From assembly GCA_958450365.1 (NCBI GenBank), contig CAUEEP010000742.1, forward strand, positions 5,437,001 to 5,501,000: 64,000 nucleotides of DNA, written 5' to 3'. The position numbers and the translations under genes are program-made. A model generated the notes under the pieces. The model saw only the letters and a program-made list of their open reading frames with translations, had not been told where the DNA came from and ran no database searches. Below are positions 32,675-43,384 of the stretch, piece by piece; positions within the stretch are counted from its first letter, which is position 1; the number at the start of each line of letters is the position of its first letter. The stretch comes from Mesorhabditis belari. Lineage: Eukaryota > Nematoda > Chromadorea > Rhabditida > Rhabditidae.

Positions 32675-34672
32675 ATGAGCCATGCCTCATCATACAAACT
32701 CGTGCTGGCCGTTTCTCTTTTCCTACTCTTCGCTGGCCTTGTCCTCACCGCTTTCAGTCTCTTCAGTGCTCAATGGCAGGTAAGAATTACAATCAATCAA
32801 GGAATAGGAAATTGTAAGCTATTTTTTTGAGTTTTTCATTTACATTGTTTATCTGTATCTTTAGGTATCTGAGATCGGTGAGCAACACGTAACTCATTTA
32901 CATGGACTGTGGAAGGATTGCATTGAGCCATCGAAAGAACTCATCCCACTCTATGAAAACTCAGCAAGACAAGAGAAATGCGTCTACAAGTTCGACCCAT
33001 CAGCACAAGTAAGAATTTCCGAAGTGTTTAACCAGTGAAATCACTTTTAGGAAGAGCTTCGAAAAGCGCTTGACATCGGCGACGAAGCCTCACATGAGTT
33101 GCTTTTGCACCGATTTTTGCGTAAGTTATGAAAGCTTTGAAAACCTAGCTTGTTTAGAATCAACACAAATCTTTCAGCTCAACACAAAGCCGTCATTTTC
33201 TTCGCCGTCTTCACTTTTGTTTTCGGCTTACTCGGCTCGATCATCGGCATTTGCTCACCGTGTTTTCCACCGAATTCCATGCTTTTTGTGGTAGCCTTAT
33301 TTTTGACAAGTGAGTTGAAATTTTGACAAGTTTTTCTAAACAAGCAATAGGAAATCTTTTTAGAAATCTAATAGACTCAATTCCAGCCGCTTGCTCAATC
33401 CTGGCCGATGTGATTTTCATTGCAGCCGCTATGAAACCCCCACAAATCAAATGGGAGAAATTCGACAAGTTTGATCCGTCAAAATATGAAGTAAATTTTA
33501 AATTTGTCATATTTATCAACTTGAATTTTCAGAATAAACTTGGCATGGCGGCATTTTTGCATTTATTGGCTTCGGGCTTGATAACAACATCGTTTTTCTC
33601 GTCATTAGGTACTTTGTTACTTTGCTATAGTACTTTGTTTAAAGTTAATCTATCCTTAAAGTCTTTTCCTTTATATGTAAATTGTTCAGGCACAGCTTAT
33701 CTATTATTGTTGACGAGGAGTAAAAACGATGGATCGAGTTGTTGCTCGGGGATGAGACCAAAGAGGGATTTTGAAGAAGAGGACAGGTTGGCTTTGAGTT
33801 TCGATTTGAATTTGATTTGAATTGAATTTGAATTCGATTCTGAAGAAGAGGACTTCCAATAGTTAAGAAAATAATCTGCTTTTTCTAAACTTTTTAACAA
33901 TCTCTGAATCTTTACCAAATACAAACAGTATGGCCCTCGAACAGAACACTAATCGACACTTCTACAACTTTTACATCGGTAATTGTTTCTTGGTTTCTGT
34001 ATAGAGGAAATTGAGTTAATTCTAAGTTAAAGATTGAAGTAAAACTTGAAACTATAAAGTTTTATCAGTGATGATATGATCGAAACTCTCTATATCCCAG
34101 CAGACAACGAGTTATCCCAGCCAGAGTTCTCTCGTCCATCACAATCCGCTCAATTATCCCATCCCTCTACCACTCTTTTGTTATCGCCGAAAGCGCCAAA
34201 GAAAAATCTGCAATCTCTTGAGTTTATCGATGCTTTATCACAATTGGGATCATCAAGACAAACAACTGGAAGACTCAATTTGCCAATGATACCACAGAAT
34301 ATTGTCACACCAAAAGGAAAAGAGACGGAAAGATCAACGATTGAGATTGAGAAGAGATTGAGAGGGTTTGGAAGGAAAAGTGATAGTCAAAGTGTGTCAC
34401 TTCTACAACTGTTCTGATTAGAATAACTAAATACCGTATTTTCTGTAATAGTAGTGCGCACTACTATTTTTTCAACCCCCCTCCAGCCTGCACTACTATT
34501 ACAGACTGCACTACTATTACAGAAAATACGGTAACTCAAATTTCTAGACCTCAACAAAATATCTTTTTTCAGATGGCACGGACCTGGGCTAATCATTCGA
34601 GCATGCGATGATCAGGCGTGTAAACCGTTTGTGATCATGCCCGATCCACAATCTGATGACAGTGCACCATAA
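32675..34672 (+). CDS. claudin-like four-helix junction protein, 394 aa, with a 10-nt microexon
   Basis: Exons: 32675-32779, 32865-33008, 33051-33120, 33178-33309, 33387-33490, 33533-33608, 33690-33786, 33929-33978, 34005-34014, 34069-34365, 34573-34672; 1185 nt, in frame. TM1 spans about 8-33. The first extracellular loop has W51, C54 and C74 (HGLWKDC...KCVYKF), the GLWxxC...C signature of the claudin/PMP22 superfamily. TM2-TM4 follow (AVIFFAVFTFVFGLLGSII; FVVALFLT-ACSILADVIF; AFLHLLASGLITTSFFSSL). A long Ser/Pro/Gln-rich cytosolic tail follows. Such proteins act in septate or epithelial junctions or in channel regulation. The 10-nt exon 9 is needed to keep frame between exons 8 and 10. The last intron contains a MITE. 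Reading through exon 10 gives an alternative stop at 34417. The start lies just after ATCTTCAG. Confidence 0.8.
34432..34533. mobile_element. short MITE, TACCGTATTTTCTGTAATAG family
   Basis: 102 bp, near-perfect palindrome with ends TACCGTATTTTCTGTAATAG. The internal CACTACTATTA motif repeats. It lies in the last intron of the claudin-like gene. Confidence 0.85.
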
Positions 34673-34920
34673 CTGATTATCTTATAATTTATAAGATCAG
34701 CTCAGTCAGCTTATAAATTTCTAGAATTTTCTTTTCTAAACCTTTCAGCTTTTTCTCCAATCCTTTATGCTCTCTTATTACTTTTCGATCTCGTATGCAA
34801 CATCCAAGAGCTTCTCTTTTTTGCTAAATCTCTCTAAAATTATTCAACGATTTCTTTAAAAATTTACTATTTATATTTAAATTCATAATTTTATTTAAAT
34901 ATTAAAAGTTGACGATTTTT

Positions 34921-35051
34921 AAGAATGGTGGTGGATTGTTTGGGTGAATGGTCCAATGTCCATATTTGGGTGAATGGTCCAATGTCCTTTGATACCGATA
35001 TGAGTATGGGAATGACACATGGAAAGAGATCAATGCGAATAAATATTTTCT
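34921..35051 (+). pseudogene. stranded second exon of a secreted peptide gene
   Basis: Inverted, nearly exact copy of exon 2 and 3' flank of the peptide gene at 38090-38416. It carries a local duplication of TGGGTGAATGGTCCAATGTC, and the stop TGA has become TCA. No signal-peptide exon is present upstream, so it is not expressible as the parent peptide. Confidence 0.8.
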
Positions 35052-35326
35052 AAATAAACTGCGAATAAAAATAGTCAACTTTTAATATTCTGAACTTATT
35101 TACCTCCAATTTGATCTCATTTTATCCTTTTTTTATATTAATTTGTTTCCAGCTTACAGCTTACTCGGTATCGCCAAACTTCTGTGTTGTGTTTGTTCTT
35201 GCGGGTAAAAACAAACGATTTTTAAGAATAAAGTTTTTGCTTATCAAGAGAGAATACTCTATTTTATGAGAAATTTAATAATTTTGAGACTGTAACAGTC
35301 AAAGTTTGTACTTGTAAAGTGAACAG

Positions 35327-35510
35327 TCAAAGTTTTGAATTGTCAACTTTCCGATAAGAAATCGCTTAAAGCACTTTAGCACTTAAATAGTTTTCGAACA
35401 GTTCAAAGTTTTGAATTGCACTTAAAGCACTTAAATAGTTTTCGAACAGTCAAAGTTTTGAATTGTCAACTTTCCGATAAGAAATCACTTAAAGCACTTT
35501 ATTCATTCCA
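35327..35510 (+). repeat. irregular tandem repeat (CAAAGTTTTGAATTG / AAGCACTT)
   Basis: Blocks containing CAAAGTTTTGAATTGTCAAC, GATAAGAAATC and AAAGCACTTAAATAG are repeated two or three times with partial deletions. Intergenic. Confidence 0.75.
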
Positions 35511-35591
35511 AAAAACACTTTGCATTATTTACAGTAATATTATAATATATCTGAGCTGAAGAATCGAAAATCATTTGGGATCCGTCGGATT

Positions 35592-35873
35592 CTATTTTTT
35601 GCCCCACATTCCCATGCCTCCCCATGGACGACCCCACATTGGCCTCCCCCACATCGGTCGTGCCCACATCGGACGATACCATGGATTGTACACTAGAATA
35701 TGTTAGCTATATTCATTAAATATAGAGTTCATATTGAATTGTTGACTTTAAATGAACTGACTTCCACCCATTCCACCCATTCCACCCATTCCGCCCCATC
35801 CTCCGCCCCATTGTGCCTCGGAGATGGCAATGAAACAGCAAACAACGATCGCCAAAACAAGTAATCTTTGCAT
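35592..35873 (-). CDS. secreted Trp/Gly/Met-rich peptide, 70 aa
   Basis: Two exons: 35873-35762 and 35692-35592 (213 nt). Signal peptide of about 20 residues (MQRLLVLAIVVCCFIAISEA) with cleavage likely before QWGG. The mature part is about 50 residues of WGG/GMGG repeats followed by RPMWxRPMW repeats and ends GMWGKK. Glycine/aromatic-rich peptides behind a signal peptide are typical of the caenacin/NLP antimicrobial class of nematode epidermis. The start directly follows a GATTTTCAG acceptor, as in trans-spliced genes. It is the first member of a same-strand cluster running to 44.1 kb. Function is inferred from composition only. Confidence 0.75.
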
Positions 35874-37000
35874 CTGAAAATCATATATTAGAAAAAAAAC
35901 ATTTTACAAATGAAACGTTTTACAGGAAATTTGATATTCTCAATTGAAAGCTCGTGGTCAGCGAGAGCATTTGAAAAGAGAAACGCTTGGAAATATTTCA
36001 ACGATGGATTTAAATCTTGTAAGATCAATAGGTTTAGAATGGAGAAGCATAAGTGACAGCATAAGTCAAGTTACAAATCAAAAATGTCAAAAGTAGAATG
36101 TTGAAAAGTTTGACAAGATGGCTAAGTCAAACTTTCAAGCTTAACTGTACAAGAATTGAGAGAAAAGAGATCCCTTGAAGTCTTGTGCTTCGATATTTGC
36201 CGTTTCTCTGGCTTGATCGTTTCCTGCCGATCCTTAAATAGTTTTCCTCCCAAAAAGGGATCCTTTGTGTATCCGTATGTGTGAAAATGAAAATCTCTCA
36301 CCTCAAAAATATTTCCTTTTCCATTTTCTCTCTTCCTTTTCCGATCCTGGTTTCTTTGGGGAAAAGCCTTTTTGAAATTCGCCAAATTTTTTCCTTCAAA
36401 ATCCTTCTCATTTTTCCGTAGACTGTACTAGTTTTCCTCAAAAAAAAAAGCTTGAGGAAATTCGCTGAACTCCTTTTCCAAGTCAATCTTTTTTTGAAAT
36501 TTAAATCTTAAAATGTGGCTTTGAAAAGGCTCGCCTGAAAAGTTTCCCTTTCAAGCCGTGACTCATTTGAGAGAGATTTGAAAAAATGCGTCATTTCAAG
36601 GGATTTCAAGGGAAATTTTGAAAATGAAAACCTTTCAGACTTTCATTAGGAACAAAAAATTGTTCTTGTTTTACAATTTAGCCACTTTACGTAAACCAAA
36701 GATAAACCAAAGATAAAGATAGTAAACCAAAGGCTTGGGGAGTATGAAATGGCGCCGACTTTCAAAAGTCTATAACATCGAATAGTATTTATCAAATGAC
36801 ACGCGAATAATATCATTAGAAAGGTCACTGATTTTTCTACAAAATCATATTTGAAAGCAAACTCAAAAAGCGCCCCAATTCAATAAAAGATCGTTTTTTT
36901 CAGAAAATCTCGAAATCATCATTTAAAGAAAATGACTGACGAGATCACTACAAAAATTTGGATACTGTATTGAATATTGGATATTGGATATTTGGATACT

Positions 37001-37291
37001 TATCGTAAATACTGTAAAAGTACCTCACCCCCATAATGACGGTGCGGAGTGTTGCGTAGTCTAGCTTTGAACGCGTTTTTCTCGACACTGGTTTATGCTA
37101 CAATGCGCGCTTAGGTATCAAAAAATAGCCCTGAATTTCAGCTATTTTTTTGATACTAAGGACGCATTTTTTGAAAGTACGAGCGCTTCGAAAAAAATGA
37201 AATGCTAAAAAACTTTTGCAACTATGCGACTGTAACGACTGCAACAACTATGCGACTAGGGCGGTGGGGTACTATTACAGTATTTACGGTA
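37001..37291. mobile_element. MITE, TACCGTAAATACTGTAATAG family
   Basis: Ends TATCGTAAATACTGTAAAAG and its complement. The body contains GTTGCGTAGTCTAGCTTTGA and a TAGCCCTGAATTTC hairpin. A second copy is at 61948-62212, and a fragment is near 12615-12675. Confidence 0.85.
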
Positions 37292-37297
37292 TGTAAT

Positions 37298-37524
37298 TAC
37301 TGTATTTTCTCTAATAGTAGTGCACCCCGCTGAGGCGAGTTGATTACTATTTTACGGTTTCCAAGTTTTAGCAGAAGCTCAACACTCAAATCCCCCACAA
37401 GATCTCACCGTCATTTTCCACATTTTAAATTTTCCGACCCCACATCGATAGGTTCTGATTCGCTTTTCGAGATTTCGAGGAATTTAGGCGACGCTCATGG
37501 TGTACTATTAGAGAAAATACGGTA
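37298..37524. mobile_element. MITE, TACCGTATTTTCTCTAATAG family
   Basis: 227 bp with complementary ends, 7 bp from the previous MITE. Its body matches those at 18118-18342, 18905-19095 and within 13770-14027. Confidence 0.85.
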
Positions 37525-38089
37525 AATGTGCTCTAAATTTTTTGTTATGACATCAAGTTAAGTTTATTTGTAAGGAACGAGTCAAACGATGAATTAGACT
37601 CCTTCTCATTTTGACTGCTTGCGTTTAAGAGCCCATAAAATCCACAAAACAAAAGCTTTTCGGAATCAAAAGACATTTTGCAGAGCAATTATAGTTCTTT
37701 TTGATTATACAAACAATGAATTATATGGAGCTCTAGAAAAACTTTTGAAAGTCGATGCCATTTCATACTCCCTAACTCAATAGAAAGATCAAGTTGCAGA
37801 GAAAGATCAAGTTGTAACCTTATCAAGAGCACTTATGTTTACCAGTTTAAAGATTCATATGTTCAATATGATCATATGATTAAAGGTTCATATGCTTTCG
37901 AAATCTCCCAAACAAAAAAGTGATCACTTTTGATATCGAGAAGGCTTTTTTTCTATCCAAAACCAGACCACGCGGAAAATTTTTGGGATATTTTCTCGAT
38001 CAACTCAAGGACAACAAAATGAAAAAAGGAAAAGCTCTTAAAGAAGTCTAGAAAATATCTGCATACATAGAGAAAATATTTATTCGCAT

Positions 38090-38416
38090 TCATCTCTTTC
38101 CATATGTCATTCCCATACTCATATCGGTATCAAAGGACATTGGACCATTCACCCAAATATGTGGACCAAACAATCCACCACCATACATTCCTGAACATTT
38201 AAATTGAAGGCTAAGAGGGAAAGTTTACTAAGAGAAAGAACTATTCAAGTCTTTAATCTAACTAAATATTAGTCATAATTAAACTAAAAACTATGATGCA
38301 ATACTTTTCAAAAGCGATAACTCGTTCTCACTTCGATAGTATCGATTCCAATTGAACGCGTCCATCATTGATAACAAAATCAAGAAAAAGACAAGACAAA
38401 GCATTGAAATCTTCAT
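38090..38416 (-). CDS. secreted peptide with C-terminal GKR, 61 aa
   Basis: Two exons: 38416-38332 and 38190-38090 (186 nt). Signal peptide of about 20 residues (MKISMLCLVFFLILLSMMDA), then FNWNRYYRRMYGGG. The C-terminus is MGMTYGKR before TGA. RR and a terminal Gly-Lys-Arg are prohormone processing and amidation signals, so the product may be an amidated neuropeptide-like peptide beginning near MYGGG. Same exon layout and strand as its neighbours. A copy of exon 2 lies in inverted orientation at 34921-35051. No receptor or activity can be read from sequence. Confidence 0.75.
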
Positions 38417-38916
38417 TGGTTTAGAAATAATAAGTAATATCTTTCAATTGAATGATTTTGATCTCTGACTGACTTTAATATTTCCCAAGGTAAAACTCAC
38501 AAGAACCCAACAACAAGTTGTGTTCGTCAAAAGCGAGTTTTGATTTTTTCGCACAATAAATGAAAAGATATCAATCAGGGGATTTTGGAAGAGAAAACTG
38601 TGAATTGATTAAGACAAAAAGAGTAAAAAAAATGGGTTAGAGGTTGTAAACAAGAACACAAAACAGTACTGTTAACAGTACAAAACAGTGAAGTACTGAA
38701 CTGAAACTTTAAAATGTATCAAACTACTGTTGTAATTCGGGGATTCGTCTTCTCCACAAAGAATTGATAAAACTGATAGTAGTGCTTTGATTGTATTGAT
38801 GCCTTAAAAATGAGCATGCAATATTTATTCAATTATTAATTCAATGAATGAGTTTTTGAGGACAATAAAGCATCGAGAGAGGATCGATTGATTGGAGATG
38901 CTTCGAGATTGCAGAT

Positions 38917-39312
38917 CTAACGTCCATATCCATATCCATAAGATGGATATCCATAGCCCATTCCACCCATGCCGTATCCCATGCCGTATCCCATTCCCAT
39001 TCCCCTTCCATAACCCATTCCCCACGGTCGGCGCATACCTGCAATAATTGTTCAATCAATAAATCAACATCAAAATCAATCATTAAAACTTTTAAAGATC
39101 TATATCTATAGATATTAAAATTCTATTAAATCTATAGTTAAAATAAAATCTTAGTTCATCAAGCTGACTAATTCAAATTGCTAAAGTAAAAGCGAAAATC
39201 TATCTCCAGTAGCTAAGAAACGAAATCACTCACCCCACATTCCCCAGGCATCAACCGAGACCGAGCACAAAGCCAAGATAACCATTAAAGCGATGAGGAA
39301 ATACGATTGCAT
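38917..39312 (-). CDS. secreted Gly/Met/Tyr-rich peptide, 66 aa
   Basis: Two exons: 39312-39234 and 39038-38917 (201 nt). Signal peptide MQSYFLIALMVILALCSVSV plus DA, then WGMWG. Exon 2 encodes MRRPWGMGYGRG followed by GMGYGMGYGMGG repeats, ending YGYGYGR. This is the classic YG/MG-repeat composition of caenacin and NLP-29-type peptides, many of them antifungal and induced in epidermis. The intron falls at the same place as in the neighbours (after the first few mature residues, phase 1). Activity inferred from composition. Confidence 0.75.
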
Positions 39313-39958
39313 TATTGGAAAGATTTAGTTTAATGTGTGCAAAAGACAGAAAACTGATTGCCTCGAATCCGCGCCGAGCTTTTGTACCCCGAAAATCTTG
39401 CATCAAAAATCCTATCAATCCATCCATTCGCCAATTTTCCCTTCCCATGTCTCCCCCCAAAGGCTTGTGTCAGGCCCAAGTTCGCCGATTGATGAACAAT
39501 CTCCGTCAAGGATTTTGTACTTTTCTCTTTCCATTCACCTTTTTATTGTCTTTTCTTTTTTGATAAATACGTCTGATCTTCGAAAATTGTGCCCTTTTCT
39601 CTAGTCTTTTCGAGAAATCGGACTCGATTTCGCGAGTTAAGATGTCGCGGATCTCTTTCTCATTCTTGAGAAACAGATCCGCGACAATTTGGACGATTCG
39701 AGAAGGAAAGAGCCACGAGATGTGATGTCAAGTAAAATAAACAACTAGACTGAAACAATATCTTTCATTCTTGACTTACTTTACAGATTTCATTGCCTAA
39801 ACCTCTAGTCTTCTGTCTATCATTCCTCTACCTAAACTGTAACAAGTTCTAGTTTTGTTTTCTTTGGGGGAAACAAATAAAATGAAATAGATAGATTTAT
39901 TTGACATCTTGTTTGACATTTGTTAATAAATTAATGTTTTGCAATATTTTTGAATCTA

Positions 39959-40212
39959 TCATCGTTTTCCGAGCAACCCTCCACCACCGAGAAGTCCTCC
40001 ACCGCCGTATCCGAGTCCCACATTCGCACCGATTCCCAGTGGAGCTTGTACTAAAATATTGGAATCAATCAATCCATTTATGTTTTGAAAAATAACTATA
40101 AAGACTTTAGTCACTATTATATTGTAGAGAACTCACATCCAATTCCGAGTTGCGCCGATGCGAAAGCCATGATCACCAACAAGAGGAGTACGGTAGACAA
40201 GAACGATTTCAT
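39959..40212 (-). CDS. secreted Gly/Leu-rich peptide with C-terminal GKR, 55 aa
   Basis: Two exons: 40212-40137 and 40050-39959 (168 nt). Signal peptide MKSFLSTVLLLLVIMAFASA, then QLGIG. Exon 2 reads QAPLGIGANVGLGYGG and ends GGGGLLGKR before TGA TAG. GKR suggests an amidated C-terminus. The signal peptide is clearly homologous to those of 43839-44107 (MKFLTTVLF) and of the damaged copy at 41379-41734 (LSTLLFVL). The three form one subfamily. Confidence 0.8.
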
Positions 40213-41166
40213 TTTATAGAAAGCTTTAATTTTCGATTTTTGATCTGAATAACTTGACAATTCTAAGGGTATTTATACTCCGAATACTCAGACAAAATTC
40301 TCTATTTTATTCGTCAAAACAAACGAAAATCACCAAGTTCTTTGGCCGGATCTCCTTTCAGTTCTTTCTCCTCCTTTTGATATGACGTTGATTGTTTTGC
40401 TGTTTTTCATTATTATTTCTTTTTTTTCTACAAGATTGGGTGTGATATTTCACTCAAGGCCACATTGAGCAAATACTTTTTGCTGCAATAGATCTGTGAC
40501 CCAAATATTTTGTACAAGTTCTGTTACTTTGAGTTCACCATTTAGCGAGTATCGATTTCGAAACTCTTAAATTATTTTTTAGAAAGTCAATGAAATGGGT
40601 TATAGCAACCCAGCTTTGTTGTTTTGATACCTATCATTAGAACAAAGTTCTTTGAAATCAAATTCTAGATTTAATCGGAGCTTTAGGTGCTCAGGTGCTT
40701 GCTGATAACTGTAAACGAGCCTGGGTATCTTTTTAGTTGATTCTTTTTAACGTTATTCTTAGTGATAGTCCGACTAATTATTTTTAATAGTAGTGCTAAA
40801 AATGTTTAGCTAATTGTGAATAAAATAATATCCCTTTTTCGAAGCCAGTTTTCATTGTTTGTTTTGGCTTTTTCCAACTCGATCCATGACGTCTTTGTGA
40901 ACTTGAAATATCTAGGTCACTCGTGCGTGGTTTTTCGATTTTTTTTTATCATTTGCTTTTTGCTGGGAGGAAATTCGCTGAATTGATAGGGTATTCGATG
41001 AAAATGATAGGAGAAGTTCAAGATTTGCCCTAACTAATCAGAGATCAGCTTTATCGATTAGAAATTTTTGTTTTACATTAGAATATCAAGCTGCAGTTAC
41101 AAATTAGATTCTTAAATAGTTAAGAAATCGTTTTTAAATATTTTCCAACTCGTCCATTTGATCCTT

Positions 41167-41230
41167 TCCAATGAATCAGCTACCCAATGAACTCAAAAAT
41201 TTGATTCTAATTAGATCAAACGCCAAAAGA
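41167..41230 (+). pseudogene. 5' fragment of the F-box-like gene at 42189
   Basis: About 64 bp identical to the beginning of the 42189-43286 gene (ATGAATCAGCTACCCAATGA onward). The match then stops abruptly and is followed by unrelated sequence. A truncated duplicate. Confidence 0.85.
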
Positions 41231-41378
41231 ACGTATACTTCAATCGCACAAACATTTTGATAGTATTTAGTGTGTCAATTCTTCAATATAATGCAAATGT
41301 TTATCGATTCGTGAATGAATAAAAGAGTGATTAAAAGAATTGATATTTAATTTATGTTCATTGACTGGATGGTTGTGT

Positions 41379-41734
41379 TTATTTTTCGAATCCAAGTGCT
41401 CCCACTCTTGCTTGGGTGTTCACTCCGAGAGGGCCACGGACTAAAATAAGAACATTCGATAAGATCTCATTGTGAAAATATTTATTTGACTTAGTTTAAT
41501 TACCCAAGTCGACCGGGTTTTTATTTTAAGTAGTGCGTAAAAGATCATTTGACTTACGATTGCACAACTGACTCAATTGGTTTGAAGTTTTTAGCAAATT
41601 TTCGCATAACAAAGTTAAAACTGCAAAAATGTATTCTTTTCTATAAAATGCTCACCGCTCAATTTAATCTGAGCCGATGAAAAGGCCAAAACGGCGAGCA
41701 CAAAGAGTAAGGTAGACAAGTGTCGCTTTTGCAC
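41379..41734 (-). pseudogene. secreted peptide gene without a start codon
   Basis: Exon 2 (41440-41379) encodes VRGPLGVNTQARVG and ends FEK, closely matching VQGPYGINSQARLG of the gene at 43839-44107. Exon 1 (to 41656) encodes a signal peptide core RHLSTLLFVLAVLAFSSAQ. The expected ATG is missing: the aligned position at 41734 is GTG, and the nearest upstream ATG (41769-41771) is in another frame. Either a pseudogene or a gene using an unseen upstream exon. Its intron carries the SL1-like sequence. Confidence 0.65.
41494..41509 (+). other. 16-nt match to nematode SL1 spliced leader
   Basis: GTTTAATTACCCAAGT matches 16 bases of the conserved 22-nt SL1 leader. It is followed by CGACC, not TTGAG and a donor, and no Sm site of the SL RNA type follows. 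It is therefore not a complete SL RNA gene. It could be a retroposed fragment of a trans-spliced transcript or a decayed SL gene. Confidence 0.45.
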
Positions 41735-42188
41735 ACAAAAGATACACTTATCGGTATTCTGAAATTCATAAAATCTTGGAATCGATTTATATAGAAAGTT
41801 GGGCTAAATCTTTCAAAGAAATCCTTTACCATAAATACTAATTTGTTTATGTTTTCAATGTTTTTCTATCTTTTTCGAGAGTCTAGCCGTTCATCCAAGG
41901 TCAGTCTAATGGAAGAAGAAGAAAGAAGAAGAAGAAAAGAAGAAAGAAGAAAGAAAGTCTTTTCTAAGAAGAAAGATCACGGAAATTTCGTTCATCTATA
42001 ACTATTTTGTAGTCATAAATGAAAATCTGGATTATTCAAATGTTTTAAATGCAAAAATTCAGGTTAACAATTGTTCCGATTGACAAACCCTGAAACGAAG
42101 TCTGTAGTTTGCTCATTGCCTTGCCCGATCACAAAAGCTTATCACAACTCAAAATTCAGAATCGATTCCCTTTAAAACTTCCCCCAAA

Positions 42189-43286
42189 ATGCTAAACTTT
42201 CCAATGAATCAGCTACCCAATGAACTCAAAAATTTGATTCTAATTAGATCAAACGCCAAAAGAACTCTAGAATTTCTTCAAGTTCAGAAATCACTCCGAT
42301 CATTCGTGCTCAATTTTAGCCCATTTTACAAGAAACGCTTTCACAGCCTCTACTTGAGTAACATCTCAACGAAAAAAGTATCGATTCATCTACGAGAACA
42401 ACGAAATGATACACAAATCTCAATTCAATATTCGATTAACAATTGCTCACTTGCAATCACTGAATCAACCACCGGTTATGATCGAGAATTCAACTTACCA
42501 TCTAAATATTCACAACAAATTTTTCACTGGCTTTTCCACAGTATTTCTTCTTTTCGTTTCTTTGAAATCTGTAACAATTACTTTGATGATTTCAATGAAT
42601 TCAAAACTGTGCTACTTAACGTGAACACGGTTGAAAAGTTCACTGTCAATCAATTTCCCGTTCTGAGCTTTAATCAACTCAAGTTTTTCCTTGAAATCTT
42701 CCATCCAATCGTCACAAAAGAGTTCGAGATTCATTTTGATAAATCTTTTGTTTATACAGACAATGAGATCAATTATCTGAGCGATCGATTCAAGCCGATC
42801 ATTGTTGAGACTGAGATTATAAAAATCTTCAATCTTCACCTCGGAATCGAGCAAATTTTTGAAAAGAACAAAGCAAAAACGATCCAGATTCATCACTATA
42901 TCCAAAAGGAAACCAAGTTTTTAAACTTGGAAATCTCAAAACTTCTTAAAAAAGGAATTCCATCAGAAAATCTGTATTGCGAACTTTTGTTGACAGTTAT
43001 TGATGATCGTGGAGTGAACAGACATCGTGAATTCACTCTTGAAGAGATCAATGGAAATGAATGGATTGTTGAAATGGAAGAAGATCATTCAAAAAGAGAC
43101 TCAATTATTCAAAGATTTGTGAAGCGTCGAGACTGGGAAGAGCATTGTTGTCCAAAAAAGCTTCGAATTTTTCGAAATACATCCATAAACCAAACGATTC
43201 TCATAGAGACTTTTGAAGAGGAATCGAGTCGTGTGTATTATCCCAACTTTAAACTATTTCTATGCAAAGATACTTCATTTTTCTAA
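42189..43286 (+). CDS. F-box-like protein, 365 aa, single exon
   Basis: N-terminus MNQLPNELKNLILIRSNAKR fits a diverged F-box (LPxEL...LI), followed by about 300 residues with no named domain, ending KLFLCKDTSFF. Intronless, like the two F-box-like genes at 6.4 and 10.3 kb, but clearly more distant. A second in-frame ATG six codons downstream is equally plausible as the start. It is the intact member of a local family: a 64-bp 5' fragment lies at 41167-41230 and a rearranged partial copy at 43385-43806. Inferred SCF adaptor; no substrate evidence. Confidence 0.65.
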   Translation: MLNFPMNQLPNELKNLILIRSNAKRTLEFLQVQKSLRSFVLNFSPFYKKRFHSLYLSNISTKKVSIHLREQRNDTQISIQYSINNCSLAITESTTGYDREFNLPSKYSQQIFHWLFHSISSFRFFEICNNYFDDFNEFKTVLLNVNTVEKFTVNQFPVLSFNQLKFFLEIFHPIVTKEFEIHFDKSFVYTDNEINYLSDRFKPIIVETEIIKIFNLHLGIEQIFEKNKAKTIQIHHYIQKETKFLNLEISKLLKKGIPSENLYCELLLTVIDDRGVNRHREFTLEEINGNEWIVEMEEDHSKRDSIIQRFVKRRDWEEHCCPKKLRIFRNTSINQTILIETFEEESSRVYYPNFKLFLCKDTSFF

Positions 43287-43384
43287 ATTTTCTGTAAACG
43301 AGAAGATATTTGAAAGAATTTAAGTGTATTTGGTGAAATGCAAGTTTTGATTTTAGTCTTTTTATATGTAGAAATTTATTTGAT

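Larger units (their letters stand above)
36728..37783. repeat. 45-bp inverted repeats bracketing two MITEs
   Basis: 36728-36776 and 37738-37783 match in inverted orientation (GGGAGTATGAAATGGC and ACTTTCAAAAGT), about 960 bp apart. Between them lie two unrelated MITEs and an open spacer. They may be the ends of a larger element. Confidence 0.6.

Noticed and set aside
34076..34417. Separate 113-codon gene downstream of the claudin-like protein
   Set aside because: The microexon at 34005-34014 joins it in frame as the cytosolic tail of the same protein.
41494..41560. Complete SL RNA gene
   Set aside because: Only 16 leader bases match. The donor, Sm site and stem-loops of an SL RNA are not there.
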